In this document: one piece after another, positions 56,550-64,000 of the stretch
How positions within the stretch are numbered: position 1 is the first letter of the stretch
Layout of the letters: the number at the start of each line of letters is the position of its first letter
NCBI RefSeq assembly: GCF_016428805.1
Contig: NZ_JAELTJ010000009.1
Span: 1-64,000, forward strand
From: Achromobacter sp. ASV32
GTDB taxonomy: Bacteria; Pseudomonadota; Gammaproteobacteria; Burkholderiales; Burkholderiaceae_B
Reading direction: 5' to 3'
Length of the DNA: 64,000 nt
Made by a program: the position numbers and the translations under genes
The notes under the pieces: model-generated
Told to the model about the DNA's origin: nothing
Databases searched by the model: none
Seen by the model: only the letters and a program-made list of their open reading frames with translations

Positions 56550-59285
56550 TCAGACCAGCTTGCCGTGACACTGCTTGTACTTCTTGCCGCTGCCGCACGG
56601 GCACGGATCGTTGCGGCCCACCTTGGGCAGCGCGTTGCGCACCGGCTGCGCGCCCTCTTCCGTGGCCGACTGGGCCAGGGCCTCGTCGTAGTCGGAGTGG
56701 TGGTATTGCACGTTCTGCACGTGCGGCTGGGCGGCCTCGGCTTCGGCCTGCTCAACCTGCTCGGACGACTGCACCCGCACGGTCATCAGTACGCGCACCA
56801 CATCGTCGCGGATGCGGTCCAACATGCCCGAGAACAGCTCGAAGGCCTCGCGCTTGTATTCCTGCTTGGGGTTCTTCTGGGCGTAACCGCGCAGATGGAT
56901 GCCCTGACGCAGGTAATCCAGCGCCGACAGGTGTTCACGCCAGTGCGTGTCGATCGCCTGCAGCATGATCGAACGCTCGAACTGCGCCCACGATTCGGCG
57001 CCCACCTGCTCGACCTTGGCCTGGTAGATGTCGCGCGCCGCGGCGACCACACGTTCGCGCAGGTCTTCGTCGGTCAGGGAGGCTTCTTTTTCGAGCATCT
57101 CGACCAGCGGCAGACGGATCTGCCAGTCGGCTTCCAGCGCCTTTTGCAACGCCGGGATGTCCCACTGCTCTTCCACCGATTCCGGCGGCACATACGTGTT
57201 GAACAGGTCGACCACCGCGGCGTCGCGCAGGTTTTCCACCGTGGCGCCCACGCTGGCGGCCTCCAGCACGTCATTGCGCTGCGAGTACAGCACCTTGCGC
57301 TGGTCGTTGGCGACGTCGTCGTATTCCAGCAATTGCTTGCGGATGTCGAAGTTGCGGCCTTCCACCTTGCGCTGCGCGGTTTCGATGGAGCGGGTCACCA
57401 TGCCCGCTTCGATGGGTTCGCCCTCGGGCAGCTTCAGGCGCTCCATGATGGCGCGCACACGGTCGCCCGCGAAGATGCGCATCAGCGAATCTTCCAGCGA
57501 CAGGTAGAAGCGCGACGAACCCGGGTCGCCCTGGCGGCCGGCACGGCCACGCAGCTGGTTGTCGATACGGCGCGATTCGTGGCGTTCGGTACCGATGATG
57601 CGCAGGCCGCCGGCGGCCTTCACCTGTTCGTTCAGCGGCTTCCAGTCGGCGCGGATCTTCTCGATGCGCGCATTCTTTTCGGCCTCGGACAGCGACTCGT
57701 CGGCGCGGATCAGGTCCACCTGCTTGTCCACGCTGCCGCCCAGCACGATGTCGGTGCCGCGGCCCGCCATGTTGGTGGCGATGGTGATGTGGCCTGGCTT
57801 GCCGGCTTCGGCGACGATCTCGGCTTCGCGGGCATGCTGCTTGGCGTTCAGCACTTCGTGCGGCAGCTTGGCCTTTTTCAGCAGGCCCGACAGCAGCTCG
57901 GAATTCTCGATGCTGGTGGTACCCACCAGCACCGGCTGGCCGCGCTCGTGGCAATCGCGGATGTCTTCGAGAATCGCGTTGTACTTTTCCGCGTCGGTCT
58001 TGAAGACCTGGTCGTTCTGATCCTTGCGGATCATGGGCTTGTTGGTCGGGATGATGACCGTTTCAAGCCCGTAGATTTCCTGGAATTCGTACGCTTCCGT
58101 GTCGGCCGTGCCGGTCATGCCGGACAGCTTTTCGTACATGCGGAAGTAGTTCTGGAACGTGATGGACGCCAGCGTCTGGTTCTCGTGCTGGATCTTCACG
58201 CCTTCCTTGGCTTCGACGGCCTGGTGCAGGCCATCGGACCAACGGCGGCCCACCATCAGGCGGCCCGTGAACTCGTCGACGATGATGACTTCACCGTCCT
58301 GCACCACATACTGCTGGTCGCGGAAGAACAGCGAGTTGGCGCGCAGCGCCACCATCAGGTGGTGCATCAGGGCGATATGGCGCGGGTCGTACAGCGACTC
58401 GCCCTCGGGCAGGATGCCCAGGCGCGCCAGGATGCCTTCGGCATTGACATGGCCGGCTTCCGACAGATAGACCTGCTGGCTCTTTTCGTCGACCCAGTAG
58501 TCGCCTTCGGGTTCCGGCTCTTGCGGCTTGGGCTCGCTGGCCATGCGGGTCAGGAGCGGGGGCACCGCATTCATGCGGATGTACAGCTCGGTGTGGTCTT
58601 CGGCCTGGCCGGAAATGATCAGGGGCGTACGCGCCTCGTCGATCAGGATCGAGTCCACTTCGTCGACGATCGCGTAGAACAACGCGCGCTGGCGCCGGTC
58701 TTCAACACGGTATTCCATGTTGTCGCGCAGGTAGTCGAAGCCGAATTCGTTATTGGTGCCGTACGTGATGTCGGCGGCGTAGGCGGCCTTCTTTTCCTCG
58801 TTCGGCTGCTGCGGTACCACCACGCCCGTGGACAGGCCCAGGAAGTGGTACAGGCGCCCCATCCATTCAGCGTCACGGCGGGCCAGGTAATCGTTCACCG
58901 TCACCACGTGCACGCCCTTGCGGGCGATCGCGTTCAGGTAGACCGGCAGCGTCGCCATCAGCGTCTTGCCTTCACCCGTGCGCATTTCGGCAATCTTGCC
59001 GCTATGCAAGGCGATGCCGCCCAGCAACTGCGCATCAAAGTGACGCATGCCGAAAACCCGCTTGCCGGCTTCGCGCACGACGGCGAAGGCTTCCGGCAGC
59101 AAGTCGTCCAGGGACGTGCCCTGGGCGTGGCGGGCGCTGAACTCCTCGGTCTTGGCCGCCAGCTCCGCATCGGAGAGCGCGGAGATCTTGGGCTCCAGCC
59201 CATTGATCTGGGTTACCAGCTTGCGATACTGCTTAAGCAGCCGGTCGTTGCGGCTACCTATGAGTTTTTTGAGCAGAGAAACCAT
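56550..59285 (-). CDS. secA: Preprotein translocase ATPase SecA
   Basis: The 911-residue protein is complete: Walker A MRTGEGKT (about 104-111), the DEAD-like motif [20 protein letters not shown], the preprotein-binding and helical scaffold domains, and the C-terminal zinc tail [20 protein letters not shown] that binds SecB and phospholipid. It drives post-translational export through SecYEG. The start ATG at 59285 ([15 protein letters not shown]) is the family one. It is followed by a VOC gene 12 bp away and preceded by a 177-bp gap. Confidence 0.97.
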   Translation of the reverse strand: MVSLLKKLIGSRNDRLLKQYRKLVTQINGLEPKISALSDAELAAKTEEFSARHAQGTSLDDLLPEAFAVVREAGKRVFGMRHFDAQLLGGIALHSGKIAEMRTGEGKTLMATLPVYLNAIARKGVHVVTVNDYLARRDAEWMGRLYHFLGLSTGVVVPQQPNEEKKAAYAADITYGTNNEFGFDYLRDNMEYRVEDRRQRALFYAIVDEVDSILIDEARTPLIISGQAEDHTELYIRMNAVPPLLTRMASEPKPQEPEPEGDYWVDEKSQQVYLSEAGHVNAEGILARLGILPEGESLYDPRHIALMHHLMVALRANSLFFRDQQYVVQDGEVIIVDEFTGRLMVGRRWSDGLHQAVEAKEGVKIQHENQTLASITFQNYFRMYEKLSGMTGTADTEAYEFQEIYGLETVIIPTNKPMIRKDQNDQVFKTDAEKYNAILEDIRDCHERGQPVLVGTTSIENSELLSGLLKKAKLPHEVLNAKQHAREAEIVAEAGKPGHITIATNMAGRGTDIVLGGSVDKQVDLIRADESLSEAEKNARIEKIRADWKPLNEQVKAAGGLRIIGTERHESRRIDNQLRGRAGRQGDPGSSRFYLSLEDSLMRIFAGDRVRAIMERLKLPEGEPIEAGMVTRSIETAQRKVEGRNFDIRKQLLEYDDVANDQRKVLYSQRNDVLEAASVGATVENLRDAAVVDLFNTYVPPESVEEQWDIPALQKALEADWQIRLPLVEMLEKEASLTDEDLRERVVAAARDIYQAKVEQVGAESWAQFERSIMLQAIDTHWREHLSALDYLRQGIHLRGYAQKNPKQEYKREAFELFSGMLDRIRDDVVRVLMTVRVQSSEQVEQAEAEAAQPHVQNVQYHHSDYDEALAQSATEEGAQPVRNALPKVGRNDPCPCGSGKKYKQCHGKLV

Positions 59286-59462
59286 GCGTATGTCGGCCGC
59301 ACGAACCACGCCGCGCCAAGCAAAAGGCTGAGGGCAGCGTCGCCCGTGACTTGATGTTATTTGGTTGAGCGGGGGTCCGCTGGGAAACGAACCAGTTTAA
59401 CGCACCTGGAGCGCAATAGCCTGACCCTATGGCCAGGGTGGCACTGTAGCCCGGATTAGGGG

Positions 59463-60461
59463 TCAGCGCGCGGCGCCGCTGGCGCCGACCTGCGCCACCG
59501 CGGGCGGCGCGTGCTGCTGCGGGCCCAGGAACAGGCGCGGATCCAGCGGTTGCCCAGCCAGCCGGACCTCGAAATGCAGGTGCGGACCGGTGGATTGGCC
59601 CGACGAGCCCACCCGGGCGACCTGCTGGCCCCGTTCGACCAGTTGGCCTTGCTTGACCAGCAGCGACGAGGCGTGGGCGTAGCGGGTGATCAGGCCGTCG
59701 CCATGGTCGATTTCAACCATGTTGCCGTAGCCCGGCAGGAACTTGGCTTCCAGCACCACTCCGCCCGAAGCGGCCAGGATGGGCGTGCCCGGCGGTGCGG
59801 CAAAGTCCAGGCCTTCGTGCATGGCCTGGCGCCCGGTCACGGGATTGCGGCGCCAGCCGTAGGACGAGCTGAGATACGGATAATCGGTAATGGGCATGGC
59901 CGTGGGCATGCGGGCCTGATCGGCCGAACGCCGGGTCAGCGCCGCGTCCAGCAGCTTGAGATTGTCGGTTTGCAGCGCCAGCCGTTCCTGGATTTCGTCC
60001 AGCTGGCGGCCCAGCGCTTCGGCCGAGGCCGCGGTAGGCGGCGTGCGATCGGTGAACAGGTCGTCCATGACCTGGGTCGCCTCGGGCGCGTGGTTCGCGT
60101 CGGCGGGCGCCGCGGCCAGTTGCTTGGCCACTTCCGGATCGGTATAGGCCACCCCGGCCACCTGAGCCACCCGCTGACCCAGCCCGTCGATGCTGACCAG
60201 CTTGGCCTGCAGCGCGCCCACCTTGGCAGCCAGCAGATTCATGTTGCCGCGCAGGAAATCGGCGTCGCGTCCCGGCTGTCCGGACAGCGGCCACCCCACC
60301 GTGTGTACCGCCGGCAGGATGGGAGTAAGGTAGCGCTGAAGCGCGGCGCCAAAGATGGCGGCGGTCATCAGGGCGCCCCCCAGAAACAACGCCAATCGTG
60401 CGCCTCCCAGGGTGAAATGCCCGTCCTGCCCTTCGCGGGCGTGCATAATCACTATTTTCAA
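59463..60461 (-). CDS. M23-family zinc metallopeptidase (LytM domain) with membrane anchor
   Basis: A TTG at 60461 preceded by AGGAAG gives 332 residues; an ATG at 60446 (327) is also possible. An N-terminal membrane helix (LALFLGGALMTAAIFGAAL) is followed by a coiled coil (VGALQAKLVSIDGLGQRV, LGRQLDEIQERLALQT) and the LytM domain with the zinc ligands in HEGLDFAAPPGTP and TGPHLHFEVRL. It cleaves peptidoglycan peptides or activates amidases near the division site. It is typical of the M23 gene between dciA and secA in this group, and is divergent from dciA. Confidence 0.92.
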   Translation of the reverse strand: MKIVIMHAREGQDGHFTLGGARLALFLGGALMTAAIFGAALQRYLTPILPAVHTVGWPLSGQPGRDADFLRGNMNLLAAKVGALQAKLVSIDGLGQRVAQVAGVAYTDPEVAKQLAAAPADANHAPEATQVMDDLFTDRTPPTAASAEALGRQLDEIQERLALQTDNLKLLDAALTRRSADQARMPTAMPITDYPYLSSSYGWRRNPVTGRQAMHEGLDFAAPPGTPILAASGGVVLEAKFLPGYGNMVEIDHGDGLITRYAHASSLLVKQGQLVERGQQVARVGSSGQSTGPHLHFEVRLAGQPLDPRLFLGPQQHAPPAVAQVGASGAAR

Positions 60462-60489
60462 GGTTTGCTTCCTAATTCTTAGAGCCGGG

Positions 60490-60981
60490 ATGAATAGACC
60501 CACTTCATACCGTCAACGTTCCAGTTCCAGCCGGCGGAAAGAAAATACCGCCCTGGGATGGCTGGGTCATGACATGCGGGGCGCCGGCGTACTGGCAACC
60601 GCCCGCAAGCACTTGCAAATCCAATATGCGGTGGCGGCGATTCTGCCCGCCCCGTTGGGCGCCGTGTGCCAGGTAGGCAAGCTGGAAAACCAGCGCCTTC
60701 AACTGGTGGTGCCCAGTGCCGCGCACGCGGCGAAGATGCGTCAATTGGCCCCGCGCATCGCGCAGGCCTTATCGGACCAAGGCTGGAACCTTAACGAAAT
60801 TGCCGTCAAGGTACAAGCGGGCCTGCCCAAGCCCGGCGCCCGCCAGCCGCTGCCCCCAAAGGAAGCGCAACCGCTGGGCGATACCGCCCTGGGTGCCTTT
60901 GAAGCGCTGCATGACACCTTGCGCCCCGGGCCGCTGGCCGACGCAGTCGCCAAGCTATTGAAGCACCACAAGAGTAGCTGA
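60490..60981 (+). CDS. dciA: DciA-family DnaB helicase loader (DUF721)
   Basis: The 163-residue protein has the DUF721 core (LATARKHLQIQYAVAAILPAPLGAVCQVGKLENQRLQLVVPSAAHAAKMRQL read as its strand/helix pattern), after a basic N-terminus (PTSYRQRSSSSRRKE). DciA loads DnaB in bacteria that lack DnaC/DnaI, which fits betaproteobacteria. The C-terminal half has a Pro-rich linker and a helix. The ATG at 60490 is preferred by the family start. It is divergent from the M23 gene and followed by lpxC on the opposite strand. Confidence 0.88.
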   Translation: MNRPTSYRQRSSSSRRKENTALGWLGHDMRGAGVLATARKHLQIQYAVAAILPAPLGAVCQVGKLENQRLQLVVPSAAHAAKMRQLAPRIAQALSDQGWNLNEIAVKVQAGLPKPGARQPLPPKEAQPLGDTALGAFEALHDTLRPGPLADAVAKLLKHHKSS

Positions 60982-61178
60982 GATAGCCCGGCTTGTCCGA
61001 GGCGCAGTCCGCCGGGATACCAAGCGAAACCACGTTATCGGACCCTATGAACCCTCGGGTTACGCCTGGATGGCGCCTTGAGGAGGACAGGACAGGGCGG
61101 CTGGCGCCATCCTGTGGCAGGACCGGACTTCAGCCGGGGACGGACCCCGCCATGCCGGCCCTTATCGGCGAACCGGCC

Positions 61179-62102
61179 TCAGGCCAGTTGCCATTCGTGC
61201 CGGAAGGCCTGCGGCGCTTCGGCTTGCGATTCGTAAGTGATCAATTCCCAGGCGTCGCGCTGCTCGAGCAGGGCGCGGGCCAACTGGTTGTTCAGGCCGT
61301 GACCCGACTTGCACGCCACGTAGCGCGCCACCAGCGGTTTGCCCAGCAGATACAGGTCGCCGATGGCGTCCAGGATCTTGTGCTTCACGAATTCGTCGTC
61401 GTAGCGCAGGCCGTCGCTGTTGAGCACCCGGTACTCGTCCATGACGATGGCGTTGTCCAGGCTGCCGCCGCGGGCCAGGCCCATCGAGCGCAGCGCTTCC
61501 ACCTCGTTGACGAAGCCGAAGGTGCGGGCACGCGCGATTTCGCGCACGTACGAGTGGGTCGCGAAATCGATCTCGGCGAAATTGGCGGTCGAATCGATGG
61601 CGGGGTGGCGAAAGTCGATCGAGAAGGCCAGCGCGTACCCTTCATGGGGTTCCAGCCGGGCCCACTTCTCGGTGCGGCCCTCGCCTTCGCGCACTTCCAC
61701 GGTCTTCAACACGCGGATGAATTGCTTCGGGGCGTTCTGCTCGACGATGCCCGCCGAGCGCAACAGGTATACGAAGGTAGCCGCACTGCCGTCCATGATG
61801 GGGACTTCTTCGGCAGTGAGGTCGATATGCAGGTTGTCGATACCCAGGCCGGCCAATGCCGACATGAGATGTTCCACCGTAGAGACGCGAACATTGCCCT
61901 GCTGCAGCACGGACGCCATGCGGGTGTCGCCCACGCCCGTAGCCTGCGCCGGCAAGTCGACGACTTCGGGCAGATCCACGCGATGGAACACGATGCCCGT
62001 GTTGGGCGCCGCCGGACGCAGGGTGAGCTCAACCCGCCGTCCGGAGTGGACGCCGACGCCTGTCGTGCGGACGAGATTCTGAATGCTGCGCTGTCGGAAC
62101 AT
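61179..62102 (-). CDS. lpxC: UDP-3-O-acyl-N-acetylglucosamine deacetylase LpxC
   Basis: The 307-residue protein has the LpxC zinc site: His78 in [12 protein letters not shown], and the pair in [14 protein letters not shown]. The active-site Glu lies in the [17 protein letters not shown] block. It catalyses the first committed step of lipid A synthesis. The start at 62102 (MFRQRSIQ) is standard; a longer reading upstream is rejected. It is transcribed with ftsZ upstream, separated by a 241-bp gap that contains a stem-loop. Confidence 0.97.
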   Translation of the reverse strand: MFRQRSIQNLVRTTGVGVHSGRRVELTLRPAAPNTGIVFHRVDLPEVVDLPAQATGVGDTRMASVLQQGNVRVSTVEHLMSALAGLGIDNLHIDLTAEEVPIMDGSAATFVYLLRSAGIVEQNAPKQFIRVLKTVEVREGEGRTEKWARLEPHEGYALAFSIDFRHPAIDSTANFAEIDFATHSYVREIARARTFGFVNEVEALRSMGLARGGSLDNAIVMDEYRVLNSDGLRYDDEFVKHKILDAIGDLYLLGKPLVARYVACKSGHGLNNQLARALLEQRDAWELITYESQAEAPQAFRHEWQLA

Positions 62103-62269
62103 GAGACTAAGGTATTTTGAGCCAGGAAGCCGACAAGATAGCGAACAGATTGCCGGCGTAACTGACGTATTGTAACTCTGTCCGGTTCCCAACGCCATCA
62201 AGGCGCCTGGACCGACCGATAAAACCGTCCCCTATTCAATCCGTGCAAGGGAAACACGGGCCGCTCCGC

Positions 62270-62303
62270 CTCCGGCTTGCCCGCGGGGACAGGCAAGCCG
62301 GAG
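62270..62303. other. Strong stem-loop between ftsZ and lpxC
   Basis: A perfect 12-bp stem (62270-62281 with 62292-62303) and a 10-base loop, in the gap after ftsZ. No U-tract follows on the minus strand, so a simple intrinsic terminator is unlikely; partial termination or RNA processing between ftsZ and lpxC is possible. Confidence 0.6.
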
Positions 62304-62343
62304 ATGAGGGAGTGCATGTAGAGCCTGAATCAGGCGCTGGGGT

Positions 62344-63525
62344 TCAATCCGCCTGCTTGCGCAGGAATGCCGGGATGTCAAAGTGATCCATGCCCGAGCT
62401 TTCCAGTGCACGCACCTGGGCCGACGCCTGGCTGCGCGGATTGCGCATGACCGACGGCATGTCCAGATTGCGGTAATCGCCCTGACCGGCCGGCATCGTG
62501 CCCATGGGCATGTTGTCGGTGCCGGTACGCAGCACTTCAGCGGTGCTCTGCACCAGTTGCGGACGCGCCTGCGCACGGCCCAGGCCGGTCGCAACCACGG
62601 TCACGCGCAGGTTTTCACCCATCGACTCGTCGTAGGCGGTACCGAAGATCACGGTCGCGTCGTCCGAAGCGTAGCTGCGGATCGTTTCCATGATTTCGCG
62701 CGTTTCGCGCATCTTCAGCGAGCGGCTGGCGGTGATGTTGACCAGCACGCCGCGAGCGCCGTTCAGGTCCACGCCTTCCAGCAGCGGGCAGGCGATGGCG
62801 TGCTCGGCGGCGACGCGGGCGCGGTCAGCGCCCGAAGCCGATGCCGTGCCCATCATGGCCTGGCCTTGCTCACCCATGATCGTCTTGACGTCTTCGAAGT
62901 CGACGTTGACGTTACCTTCGACGTTGATGATTTCGGCGATACCCGCGCACGCGTTGTGCAGGATATCGTCGGCCGAACGGAAGCAGTCTTCCTGCGTCGC
63001 ATCCTCGTCCATCAGTTCATAGAGGTTCTCGTTGAGCACCACGATGAGCGAATGCACGTGCTTGGCCAGTTCGGCGATGCCGTCCTCGGCCATCTTCAGG
63101 CGCTTGTTGCCTTCGAAGGTGAAGGGCTTGGTCACCACGCCCACCGTCAGAATGCCCAGCTCCTTGGCCACTTCGGCCACGACCGGACCTGCGCCCGTGC
63201 CGGTGCCGCCGCCCATGCCGGCAGTAATGAAGACCATGTGCGCGCCGTTCAGGGCGGCACGGATCTCCTCGCGCGCGGTTTCCGCCGACGCGCGGCCTTG
63301 CTCGGGCTTGGCGCCCGCACCCAGGCCCGTGCGGCCCAGGCGAATCTGCACCGGGGCATTGGTCGCCGCCAGCGCTTGCGCATCGGTGTTGGCGCAGATG
63401 AAATCCACGCCGTGCACGCCGCTGCGAATCATGTGCGCGACGGCATTGCCGCCTGCACCGCCCACACCAACGACCTTGATTACGGTCCCTTTGGTGTTGT
63501 TCTCAAGCATCTCAAAGTTCATCAT
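62344..63525 (-). CDS. ftsZ: Cell-division GTPase FtsZ
   Basis: The 393-residue protein has the tubulin signature GGGTGTGAGP, the GTP-binding VGVGGAGGNAV, the catalytic T7 region NVDFEDVKTIM and the conserved C-terminal peptide DHFDIPAFLRKQAD, which binds FtsA/ZipA. It polymerises into the Z ring. Two ATGs (63525, 63522) start the protein in frame; GGGAG at the right spacing favours the first. It follows ftsA and precedes lpxC, the usual dcw order. Confidence 0.97.
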   Translation of the reverse strand: MMNFEMLENNTKGTVIKVVGVGGAGGNAVAHMIRSGVHGVDFICANTDAQALAATNAPVQIRLGRTGLGAGAKPEQGRASAETAREEIRAALNGAHMVFITAGMGGGTGTGAGPVVAEVAKELGILTVGVVTKPFTFEGNKRLKMAEDGIAELAKHVHSLIVVLNENLYELMDEDATQEDCFRSADDILHNACAGIAEIINVEGNVNVDFEDVKTIMGEQGQAMMGTASASGADRARVAAEHAIACPLLEGVDLNGARGVLVNITASRSLKMRETREIMETIRSYASDDATVIFGTAYDESMGENLRVTVVATGLGRAQARPQLVQSTAEVLRTGTDNMPMGTMPAGQGDYRNLDMPSVMRNPRSQASAQVRALESSGMDHFDIPAFLRKQAD

Positions 63526-63713
63526 GATGACTCCCTCACAAGTCCGATTTTGCAAATCACAAAAATTCCCCAACAACCTATATTTTGTGAATCGCCTCAA
63601 AGCCGAAGCCGACTGCTTTGGTCCGCAACGGGTTTGAGACGCCTCCCCTTTCTGGCCCGGCCCGCGATACCGCTGCGGATCAAGCCAAGGAGCAGGCCCC
63701 AACCTGCCCCCCT

Positions 63714-64000
63714 CTAATTCATAAACCATTCCTTCATGCGCGCCAGCAGGCTCTTGAAGTTGCCCGTCTGCGCGGCGACCTTGCGGCCGCGCACACGCTG
63801 CATGCGCGCTTCCTGCAGCAAGCCCATCACGGTCGAGAAGCGCGGGTTGCGCATCACGTCGGCCAGGCTGCCTTCGTATTCGGGTACCGCCACGCGCACC
63901 GGCTTGAGGAACACGTCCTCGGCCAGTTCGATCATGCCGGGTAGCTGCGCCGAGCCGCCGGTCAGCACCACGCCGGACGCCAGCAGGTCTTCGTAGCCGG
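63714..64000 (-). CDS. ftsA: Cell-division protein FtsA (C-terminal part; runs off the right edge)
   Basis: About 95 codons at the C-terminus are visible: LLASGVVLTGGSAQLPGMIELAEDVFLKPVRVAVPEY, the family's actin-like ATP-binding block, and the C-terminal amphipathic helix SLLARMKEWF that anchors the protein to the membrane. The rest lies outside the window. FtsA tethers FtsZ to the membrane. ftsZ starts 188 bp downstream. Confidence 0.95.
   Translation of the reverse strand, partial: GYEDLLASGVVLTGGSAQLPGMIELAEDVFLKPVRVAVPEYEGSLADVMRNPRFSTVMGLLQEARMQRVRGRKVAAQTGNFKSLLARMKEWFMN

Noticed and set aside
55395-59354. A 1,319-residue open frame on the plus strand opposite secA and its neighbours
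   Set aside because: It is antisense to secA and the VOC and GntR genes, which have clear families. High GC at third codon positions leaves the antisense frame open by chance. It is Arg/His/Gln-rich and has no domain.
1-64000. CRISPR arrays, and CBASS, BREX, retron or toxin-antitoxin systems
   Set aside because: No regularly spaced repeats were seen, and no second messenger synthase, reverse transcriptase or toxin family was recognised. The only defence system seen is the restriction pair at 7134-8645. The RHH gene at 6906 has no toxin partner.

Overview
The window is a stretch of a high-GC betaproteobacterial chromosome, most likely Alcaligenaceae (Achromobacter/Bordetella-like). The evidence is the order ftsA-ftsZ-lpxC-dciA-M23 peptidase-secA at the right end, a Bug-type solute receptor beside a GntR regulator, pertactin-style autotransporters, PagP and a MetNIQ transporter. 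No ribosomal RNA, CRISPR array or complete insertion sequence is visible.

Left end (1-9000): an incomplete HAD hydrolase and an azoreductase are followed by a compact integrated element in the 3' half of tRNA-Lys(CTT). A 51-bp direct repeat (1335-1385 and 8772-8822) bounds it, giving a 7,437-bp unit that is visibly more AT-rich than its flanks. It carries a tyrosine recombinase, a DUF6499/DUF2285-type regulator, an AlpA-like excisionase, a rolling-circle-type replication initiator, a Sel1-repeat lipoprotein, an XRE regulator, a ribbon-helix-helix protein with an iterated operator, and a type II restriction-modification pair (MT-A70 methyltransferase and BglII/BstYI-family endonuclease). It looks like a small integrative, possibly self-replicating element carrying a restriction system.

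9000-25400: mostly core or shell genes. These include an SDR/TetR divergent pair, a dCache-HAMP-GGDEF diguanylate cyclase, an AsmA-like protein, an LtaS-like phosphotransferase, Tag glycosylase, a YkgJ protein, an alpha/beta hydrolase with a Cys nucleophile, an AraC regulator, a Fur paralogue with its own Fur box and an overlapping unknown gene, a LysR regulator, a chemoreceptor, a small C4 zinc protein and a pirin.

25400-33100: an accessory-looking surface region. Two large autotransporters flank a GyrI-like protein, a decayed transposase tail and a possible 49-residue exported peptide gene with its own terminator. The region ends at tRNA-Lys(TTT).

33100-56500: metNIQ, a GH31 homologue with altered catalytic residues, mnmC, an inositol-phosphatase-family protein, fadD, an M20 amidohydrolase, a LysR/YeiH pair, an acyl-CoA thioesterase, mgtE, pagP, chaC, an Lrp regulator, an SDR, a cysteine-dioxygenase-like cupin, and a GntR-Bug-ThDP-enzyme operon. 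56500-64000: a VOC protein, then secA, M23 peptidase, dciA, lpxC, ftsZ and the end of ftsA (the division/envelope cluster).
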